From Helichrysum umbraculigerum (taxonomy: Eukaryota; Streptophyta; Magnoliopsida; Asterales; Asteraceae), in the NCBI GenBank assembly GCA_949592205.1, contig CATIUR010000012.1, forward strand, positions 4,116,501-4,180,500: 64,000 bases of DNA, in the 5' to 3' direction. Each line of letters starts with the position of its first letter. Position 1 is the stretch's first letter. Shown one piece after another: positions 56,259-64,000 of this stretch. The notes under the pieces are model-generated. The model saw only the letters and a program-made list of their open reading frames with translations. It was not told where the DNA came from and did no database searches. A program made the translations under genes and the position numbers.

Positions 56259-56295
56259 CTGATTTTGTTAGTATTCTAAGTTGTAACTTAATCAG
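56259..56295 (+). other. Conserved hairpin 1 of element B
   Basis: CTGATTTTGTTA, loop GTATTCTAAGTTG, TAACTTAATCAG: 10 of 12 pairs, with a symmetrical TT/TT bulge. Compared with A, the inner pair changes T-A to C-G on both sides. Confidence 0.85.
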
Positions 56296-56446
56296 TGACG
56301 AAGCAATCTAATGATATGATATACAACTTATATACAACATAATCTCTACTCATGATTTTTAAAAAAAAAAAAAAAAAAATCTTTTCTATATAAATATTCA
56401 AGAATAATAATCTTTTCTCTTTATTTATAAAATGATCACATCTCTA

Positions 56447-56481
56447 TGGTTTATTCAGTATTCTAAGTTGTGTTTAAACCA
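56447..56481 (+). other. Conserved hairpin 2 of element B
   Basis: TGGTTTATTCA, loop GTATTCTAAGTTG, TGTTTAAACCA: 9 of 11 pairs. Relative to hairpin 2 of A one A-T pair has become G-C on both arms. Confidence 0.85.
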
Positions 56482-56997
56482 GCGAGACTACATCCTTGCA
56501 TAAATAAAGAAATAATGTTATTATTCTTGACCATTTTTGTGGTAAATCAAGAAATTGGTTATGTATCTTCAGTAACTTTCAAATTCACTGAAGATATCAT
56601 TTAATGGTGATTTTTAATCGACAAAACATTCGTTATGTTTAGTACATTGTGTATTTAACTTAACGGATTTCAAAATTAAATGTTTTATGGTATATCGGAA
56701 AAATCGAGCGCTTCTGACACTCTCTTTCCTACGTCAGCGTACTTTTTCCGGCACACCACTCCCATCACCATTAATGCCACCACGCACCACCATCATAACC
56801 CTCTACCACCTCTACATCTTCCACCACGACTGCCCACGTTGTTTTCATCTCAGCCACACGATCATTAGTAAAGTGTACTATTTAAACCTACAAATCAGCA
56901 ACTTGTCATCTTTTACACTTTACTAATTTTCGAAAACCCTTTGGCATTTAAAAACCCTAAAATAAGTGTTTAATCAAAGATTTTTAAAGGTTCTGTA

Positions 56998-59900
56998 ATG
57001 GCTAAATCAAAATATTTTCTCAACTCATACACTGCCACTGAAGATATCAAAGCTCTTCGAGCTCCTGCAGTTGGTGAAGATGATATCATTACAGTTCCAA
57101 AAGCAAATTATTTGGGTAATCTTTCATGCCCTAAAACAGAGTACGCGGAAATAATCAATTTCTTAAAAAATCATTTTATTCTCCCTGCTCTCACATTATC
57201 ACCTGTAAAGATGAATCCAGAATGGTTGAGTGAGTTTTGGTATACCTGTACTCACTCAATCGTTAATAGTACCTCACAACTTAAAGGTTTTATCGATAAC
57301 GGAGGTCAAGAAATAATTATTTCTGCACACACCATCCGTACCATTTTACAACTCCCTGAGCACGATACTTACGACCCACTGCCTGACAAAGAAGATGCCA
57401 AAGCTGGCATAGTCAATCTCACTGGGATTGACTGCAAATACACTATGGATAGCAATGGAAATCGTAAGTATACAACTGTTCATAAATCTAAAATGGATGG
57501 TGTGTGGAATGCCCTATTTTCAAACTTTATTCAATCGTTGGGCACAAAAACAGGAAGTTATGATCAATTCAACTCTCTAGAAGCACAGCTAAGCTGGTCA
57601 TTGGTCAACTCTTTAAAAGTTGACTATGCAAGTATGATTTTTGATGATATTGTTTCAAGAATCTGTGAACCTACCAGAGCAAAATTTGTTTCTTATCCTA
57701 GGTTTCTTTCACTTGTTTTTAAAGATCAGTTTAAAGCCTATGATCGAGTCTCTTTTAACGGTTTTGAACCTACTCTGATAGGGAATCAAATTTTTAGTAA
57801 AACTGCAACTGTGCTTCTCCCTGATTTCATGAAACCAAAGGGGATACTTGCACCCCAGCCTTTACAAACTGTACATCCGTCTGATTCTGCCCCCCATCGA
57901 TCACGTCACTGATCACACCTCCAGTGACTATTGCTGATCAACCACCAAAACAAAAGCCACCAACTGCTGCAAAGAAAATCAAGTTAAAGTCCCTGACATT
58001 AAAGGATCAGGGACAGAGTCAGAAAAAGACGTCTAAAGATGCCAAGAGTGGAACATCAACTGAACGTTCAGTCCCTACGGGCACTCTTGATCAACCCAAA
58101 CCTACAACTGCTTCACTGGACTCACAAAAGTTCAGTGACTCTATAAAGGGAAGCCTACAGACAGCTACAATGGCTCAAACCATTGTTAGCAGTGATTCGG
58201 GTGCAACCCATACCCACCCATCGAGTCAACCCATCAGCCACTCATCATTCTTACAAAAGGATGATGTTTCAGTCAAAGGGCTAGTGCTATCAGCGGGTGA
58301 TAACACACTCATTACTGATGACACATCACTGGCTACAGACCCGGGCCAATTCTCATCTTTCACTGCACCAACCGACAATGTCCCTCCCTAGTCACAGGGA
58401 GAGATACAGGTTGACATCTCTGTTTCCAATGATCCATCAGTTAAAACACAAACTGATGATGTTGAGGAAGCCCAACCAATGGATACTTCTTCATCTTCTT
58501 CTGAAAAGGATCAGCAACATCGATCTTATAATCTTATTCTTCCAAAGGTGAATCAGCAACCTGATGATTCTGATGTTTCATCTCTACCCTTCTCCACTAT
58601 TCCACATGTTGATACCATAACTTCACCCATCTAGGAATTAGATGCAATGTCTCTTTCCAGTGATGACATCTCTCATCATACTGCTGATAAACCAATACAA
58701 CCAGAAACTGAAATCCAATCCCAACCACAATCAACATCTCCACTATCCCCTGTCACTCAAAAGTCACCACAAATCTCCAAAACATCAACTTCCACCACAT
58801 CATCAACAGACAAATTGCTGCTTGATTATATTGCTGCTTCACAACAACAAATTCGTCTGCTCACTGAAGATAGAGAGACCTTGACAGGCCAACTAGCTGA
58901 TCTCTCTAGTAAAGTTCATTCGCTTGCAGCAGCTTATGAATCCATTCCAGATTGGAGTGATTCTATCAAAGAAAAGGTCAAACTAATTGCAAATGCTGAA
59001 GTAGATCACTACCGACTTCTGGAAACTCATGCTAAGTATCTTACTGATCTCGCCTCATTCACCAGAATCAGCCTCAAAACTCATGAAGATGCAATAATCT
59101 CTCTCAATGAAAAACAAAAAATGATGGCATCTTCTGTTGTGGATTATATCACTCATGCTGATAAAGTTATCAGCGAACTTCCAAAAATTATCTCCAACCA
59201 TCATGAGACCATCACAGGTCTAGAAACTATGCATGTTGATCATCAAAAAATCTGTAATCGACTTGAGGAGATTATTTATTTAGTTTGTGAGGCTGAGGGG
59301 GAGAATGACGAAGATAATGATGCTAACAATTTCATCCCCTTTGATGATGATGCATCTGATATGGATGTCGCTGAAGAAAGAGAGATGGGTGTTTTCCCTG
59401 AGTTTCATCCTGATGAACAAAGGAGGTATGACTATCTAGTCAAAGAGTGGGCTGCTGATGAGAATGCACGAGTTATGGGGGAGTCAGCAAGCTTTGAGCT
59501 GATGAGGTGGGAATGGATGAATGGACAACAAGAAGATGATGTTGTCAATATGGATGAAGGAGATGATGATGATGATGATAATAATAATGATGGTAATAAT
59601 GGAAGTGATGAAAAGAAAAAGGATGATGCTGATATGCAAGATAGTGCTGATAAAGAAGTCAAGAATGATGGGACTAGTGAAAAAGGTACTGATGCTGGTG
59701 CTAATGATAATAAAGAAAAAGATATTGCTAATCAGATGGAAGATCAGCAACCAGTTGCCTCTGATGATCAAATGGAAGATCAGCTACCAATCTCTTCTAT
59801 TTTAATAAAAAGAAAAAGGACCAGCAAGTCTCCCACATCAGAGTCCATTTCTTCTAAAAAGATAAACTTCTCTGAGGAAGAAATAGCAGCCACCATGCAC

Positions 59901-61232
59901 AATCTCAAAACTATCATTCAGCAACCTAAGTCCTTATCAGAAACACCTCATACAGACACTGTCATATCTAAGGCATCCCTAGCAACAGCAATCATACCAT
60001 CAGCAACAATCCAAACATCAGCAATAACACAACCACCAGCAACAATCCAAACAACAGCAACAACACAACCATCAACCCCACTTCCAGCAACAACAACAAC
60101 TGCACCAATTACCACAACCACAACAGCAACAACACAGATCACCCTCTCAATCCCCACTATTATCACACCAACAGAAGCAACAACTACTACAACTCATCAT
60201 CACTCTCAATCTGAGATCATGATGCTCTTAGAATTTCAAGCTGAGCTAGATGAGAAAGAAGAAGAAGAAAGAAAGAGAAAGCTGAAGGAACAAGCTGATT
60301 CTGATCGAGCTTATCTGTTGAAGCTGAGTGGAGATGAAGCCATTCAAAAAGAAAGAGAAATCTTCTTAAAAAGAAAGCAAGAAGATGAAGACTTTAGGCT
60401 GTCTAAACTCCTTCAAGATGTTGAAGAATCTGATCTTCAACAAGAGATTTGTGCAAATAAAAAGGGCAGCAAGTTGAAAAAGAAAGGGGGAGCAAAGACA
60501 TCTGCTGATAAAATGTTGGATGAGATTGATAGAAAGAAATATGCTGTCAGAATGGTTGGAAGATCAAACCCTGCTCCTATCACAAAAGTCTACCTGAAGA
60601 AGCCTAAGAACAAGTCTCAAGCTCAGCTACTTATCCACAGAGGATTGGATTCTTAAGCAATCAATCTTGATCAAGTCTGTAAACTTCATAGAGAAGAATG
60701 GAATAAAATTAGACTTGCTATCAGTCACTCCTCAAGTGCTGCAAAAGAAGAAGTCTTGGCTGAGATTGACAGATTGTTCAAGAAAATGGTGGATCTACAG
60801 CTACTTAGACAAGAAGACACTATCATATTTGGTAAGGAGATAGTACAGCCACCAAGTCCAAGGTATAGGGCAGGTACCAACAGAATTATCAGAATTCCAA
60901 ACACCAGCAAGTTGAATCTGTCAATTCCTGATGGAGTGCCAAGGGTTGAGGGCACTGAAGTTACTGAAGGAGAGAAAGGGATTGTTTACAGGGACTTCAA
61001 TGGAAAGCTGTGTTTCCAAAGAGAATCAGAACTTGAAAAGATAGATCATGAGCAGCTTGTACATCTCATCAGAATAGTCAGTGTGCTTCCCAAGAACTCA
61101 ATAATGAGAAAAGCAATCATGGAAGAAGGGCTTGCTAGACAGTACAGGTTCCTGCCATCCAGTGACAAATATGAATTACAGAGTGAGTTGGGTATCGTAA
61201 AAGAAGAAGAAGTTTGGGGCTGTTTAAGTTGA
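56998..61232 (+). pseudogene. Accessory ORF of element B (~1,410 codons, frameshift and three stops)
   Basis: ATG 56998 follows a C/T-rich leader (CCATCACCATTAATGCC, AAAACCCTAAAAT). Residues 1-280 match A (TEYAEIINFLKNHFILPALT, IIISAHTIRTILQLPEHD, YPRFLSLVFKDQF). A frameshift near 57890 moves to the third frame, which then runs to 61232 with stops at 58389, about 58632 and 60654 (between RGLDS and AINLDQVCKLHREEW). The order after the N-domain is Ser/Thr/Pro linker, coiled coil (58800-59280), acidic Asp/Asn tract (59560-59620), Thr/Gln-rich tract (59950-60200), Lys/Glu coiled coil (60240-60420), then a C-terminal domain (60480-61232, including PSPRYRAGTNRIIRIPNTSK). It occupies the env-like position; no signal peptide or membrane segment is seen. 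Confidence 0.88.
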
Positions 61233-61468
61233 AGCTTGTAATAGATTAGGTTTATTGTAACTAAATTTACTTTATGATTTACAGTTCAATAAAACCTAAT
61301 TTTGCATTTTGAGAAAACCAAAGTGCAAAACTCAGATGATATCAAAAAGAATCCAAAAAGAAATATGAATGGATCACAAATATAAAGTCACTGAATGTTT
61401 ATAATTTTAAACACTGACTATAAACTTTCACAGCAACAAGTTTGTCTAGGGAGCTTCAATCACAATCA

Positions 61469-61481
61469 TTTAGGGGGAGAT
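61469..61481 (+). other. Polypurine tract of element B
   Basis: TTTAGGGGGAGAT immediately before the 3' LTR; the same tract precedes the LTR of H. Confidence 0.9.
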
Positions 61482-62531
61482 TGTTGAGTCACTGGTCGCT
61501 GACCATGATGAAGTCACTGGTCGCTGACCAACTCAACTGTTCACTACTCGATGAAGAAATGGATTGTATCGAAGCTGCTGTTGCTAATAATGAGTTTCGC
61601 TGATTGTCATTCTTTCTGTTTGATATTCCGAGGAAGATTTAATGCTCCACTTGGTGTGTCGCTGGTCTACGTCAGCGAGAGCCTTACTTCTTCAAATCAA
61701 TAAAGGCAAAAGTCATTGCCAGAATAACAGCTAGTCACTGAAGATCTTTAGTTCAATTCATTCTACAAGAGCATGTTAGCTCGCAGTGAGTGAGGAGGAT
61801 TGCTGCATCTTCAGTGACTATTCAATAAAGCCTCTCAATCATCTAGTACTAAAAAGTACTATACTTATCTATTCATCAGCAAGAGTGTTCCAGTTCGAAG
61901 TATGCCCGAAAGATTACGTGGCAGCAAGTGATTGGTTTTAAGGTAACGAGATATTTGCGGTAACAGAATTGGGACCCGCAGAATGTCGGTTCATCAGAGT
62001 TCAAACCAATCAAGCAGCAACACGTGTCCTTCCAAGATCCTATTTTGTAGGCGATATTTTAGGAACTCTTGTAGTATAAATAGTTCAGTATTTTGTATTG
62101 TAGAGGCTAGTCGTTCAATTCGTGTTAATCACTTGTGTGTCAGTGAGTAGTTTGTCTAAGCACGATTTAGCTATTCATAGAGTGAACAGTCAGCGTGTTT
62201 GTCCACTGCTATTCATCTCGATTGTAATAGTTTAGCTAAGTGTTTGAATTGGATTAACTTTGGTTAATCCATTCCGCATTCAACACTTGTGAATTTTATG
62301 ATCAATACAATTCACCATTTCAGCTACTATTACATTGTTATTTGATATTGTCATATATGTTATCTAATATACTCTGTTTCTGTTATAACGATTAAGAACT
62401 TTTAATTAACTTAGTTAAAATCAGAAAAAGTTTTTAAATTGTATTCAACCCCCCCCCCCCCCCCCTTCTACAATTTAACTTTACACTTTGCGATTCCAAA
62501 TCACTAATCAATAGTGAATACGGGACTCTCA
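61482..62531 (+). repeat. 3' LTR of element B
   Basis: 1,050-bp copy of 52775-53814. The length gain is a C run of 17 (62449-62465) where the 5' LTR has 7. TATA box TATAAATA at 62075-62082. Confidence 0.95.
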
Positions 62532-62536
62532 GTTAT

Positions 62537-64000
62537 TTCTTCCATGACCGCACATCATCAAGCTACTAAAGCTGAAGTTGCTGCTCTTCGCATTGATAAC
62601 AAGAAACTTTATCGCTGGATCAAAGAATATACCTCATATCTTTTTGATGAACAGGGGGAGAGAATAATTTCTGACAATACTGAGTTCATCAAAAATAATG
62701 ATTCTCGCAAAGCAGTATTGAGTGGTTCCTATGGCCTTCACTCAATCTTTGAAAAGCCAGAACTTGAAGCTGCTGAAGTTGCTGAACTTTCTTGGATAGA
62801 AATGGATACTGAAGATGATGAATATGAGTTTGAGGAAATTCATTTCCCTGAGTTTCATCCTGATGAACTCAGAATGTATAATCTTAGAATCAAGGAATGG
62901 ACTGCTGATGAGGCAGCAAGGATTGAGGGGGAGTCAGTAAGCTTTGATTTGGCTCGCTGGCAATGGATGAACAGGAAGGAAGATGAGCATGATCTCAATA
63001 TGGATGATGGTAATGATAATGATGATGGAAAAGATGATGATAACAATGATGGTAATAATGGTACTCATAAAAAGGGAGATGGTGATGATAAGAAAGGTGA
63101 TGATGCTGATCATAAAGAAGATGATACTAATGAAACCATGGAGGATCAACAACCTATCTCTTCTATCCTTACCAAAAGAAAAAGGACTACTACCTCTGAG
63201 TCCTTCTCATTCAAGCAAAGAAAGAAATCATTTACTGAGGAGGATGTATCAGCAACCATGTATCATCTCAAAACCATACTTGAAAGCCTTGAATCACAAA
63301 CTGAACCTCTATCAAACATTGTTATATCTGAGGTTAACCCACTCACACTTCAAACCACTGAAAGCACAGAACCAGAAAGCTACTATATCAGTAACTTTGC
63401 TGAAGAAATAGTCACCACACCAGTGACTACAGTCGTTAACCCACAATTGATCATAACAACAACAGCAGCAACTCAGCAAATTACCCTATCAATAACAACA
63501 ACCTCACACCAAACAGAAGCAACAACAGTAACTACAACCTTATCTTCTTTACATACAACTACTTGTTCACCAAAGATTACCGTGCCAGAGACTTCTGCTC
63601 TAGCTCTTCTACTTTCTTCTGATTCTACATCAGGGAGTCTTCATAGCAATGAAACCAGCGAAGAACGTATTGCTAGAAAGATGAAGTAGAGAAAAGAAAT
63701 TGAACAACAAATGATTTTGAAAATAAATGCTGAAGCAGAGGCCAAAGAAGAAGAAGAAGAAAGAAAAAGGAAGTTAAAGGAACAATCTGATTCTGATCGT
63801 GCTTACCTTCTAAAATTAAGCACAGATGAAGCAGTGGAAAGAGAAAGAGAGATGTTCTTGAAAAAGCAGCAAGAAGTTTTTGATTTCAATATGGCTAAGC
63901 TTCTTCAAGATGTTGAAAAATCTGAACTCCAGCGAGAACTCGATGTTGAGAAAAAGGGCAAAGGGTTGAAAAAGAAAGGGGGAGTAAATCCATCAGTGGA
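62537..64000 (+). pseudogene. Accessory ORF of element A, second part (runs off the window)
   Basis: After B the frame of A continues: a coiled coil (AEVAALRIDNKKLYRWIKEY), a FPEFHPDELRMYNLRIKEW block also in B, an acidic Asp/Asn tract (63000-63120), a Thr-rich stretch, then TAG at 63687-63689, and a Lys/Glu coiled coil still in frame to the window edge (LKEQSDSDRAYLLKLS). The ATG at 62514 that opens this frame belongs to LTR B and is not a real start. Confidence 0.85.

Larger units (their letters stand above)
52775..62531 (+). mobile_element. Element B: pol-less relative of A inserted in A
   Basis: LTRs 52775-53814 and 61482-62531, target duplication GTTAT (52770-52774 and 62532-62536). Order: LTR, mutated primer site, gag, two conserved hairpins, leader, accessory ORF, polypurine tract, LTR. 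No protease, integrase, RT or RNase H anywhere in 9.8 kb. I noticed about 13 LTR differences (about 1.2%), so it is older than C, F and D but younger than A. Removing B and one target copy restores A's reading frame register (9,762 bases, a multiple of three), which confirms the insertion. Confidence 0.96.
35423..64000 (+). mobile_element. Element A: pol-less copia-like element with accessory ORF, split by C and B
   Basis: It starts with a 1,048-bp LTR (35423-36470), then primer site, gag (36518-38838), an intergenic stretch with two conserved hairpins, and an accessory ORF (50491-52774, resuming at 62537). C inserted between gag and the accessory ORF; B inserted in the accessory ORF. Its 3' end and target duplication (left flank GTCAC) lie beyond the window. 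No protease, integrase or RT is present in the 0.55 kb left of C or the 0.4 kb right of it. Gag and accessory ORF both have several nonsense codons, so this copy is old and dead. Confidence 0.9.

Noticed and set aside
62514..62536. ATG opening the 391-codon frame to 63689
   Set aside because: The ATG lies in LTR B; the real sequence is the continuation of element A's accessory ORF interrupted by B.

Overview
The window is nuclear DNA of a flowering plant and is almost entirely transposable elements; I see no convincing host gene. An AT-rich background, plant Ty3/gypsy and Ty1/copia-like elements with initiator-tRNA(Met) primer sites, a PIF/Harbinger transposon with introns, MITE-like pieces and a Helitron-like end all say plant. 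The accessory-ORF (aORF) protein family in three elements is one I associate with Asteraceae repeats, so a daisy-family genome is my best guess (inference, not proven).

Layout. 1-4720: element E, a minus-strand Ty3-type element cut by the window edge (pre-gag ORF plus a 3.7 kb LTR). 4741-12805: element D, a complete coding-free LARD-like element (2.1 kb LTRs, target duplication CTTAG), inserted into element H. H continues at 12806-16951 with a 1.08 kb-codon aORF (one stop) and a 3' LTR. 17355-17850: a SINE-like piece and a TTA-flanked MITE. 18412-22110: a nearly complete PIF/Harbinger transposon (TTA duplication, Myb-like ORF plus DDE transposase with one nonsense codon). 22114-26873: mostly unassignable AT-rich DNA with two ~50-bp tandem repeats and a Helitron-like 3' end. 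26874-64000: a nested stack. LTR G was hit by F (26927-33969, gag-only element, duplication GTAAT) and by A (35423 to beyond the window). A (copia-like gag plus aORF, no pol) was hit by C (39392-50075, intact autonomous chromodomain Ty3 element, duplication CTTTC, near-identical LTRs) and by B (52775-62531, a relative of A inserted in A's aORF, duplication GTTAT).

How the parts relate. C is the only element with a complete gag-protease-RT-RNase H-integrase polyprotein. D, F, A and B keep LTRs, primer sites and polypurine tracts but lack pol, so they must have been mobilised in trans. A and B share a domain plan (gag with two CCHC knuckles, then a large aORF with its own leader) and both lack pol at the same place.

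Most unusual signal: the Ty3-type LTRs E, F, C and G, and the unrelated-looking D, each carry a tandem array of short CpG-rich stem-loops about 0.7-1.6 kb from the sense 5' end of the LTR. The sequence differs by family, and the stems covary while loops drift. The clearest is E: seven 34-nt hairpins in which mismatched half-sites are always repaired by the partner half-site. A second covarying hairpin array (17-nt units, ~33-nt period) lies elsewhere in F, and A and B share two hairpins with an invariant 13-nt loop between gag and aORF. No tools were run; boundaries come from reading repeated ends and target duplications by eye.
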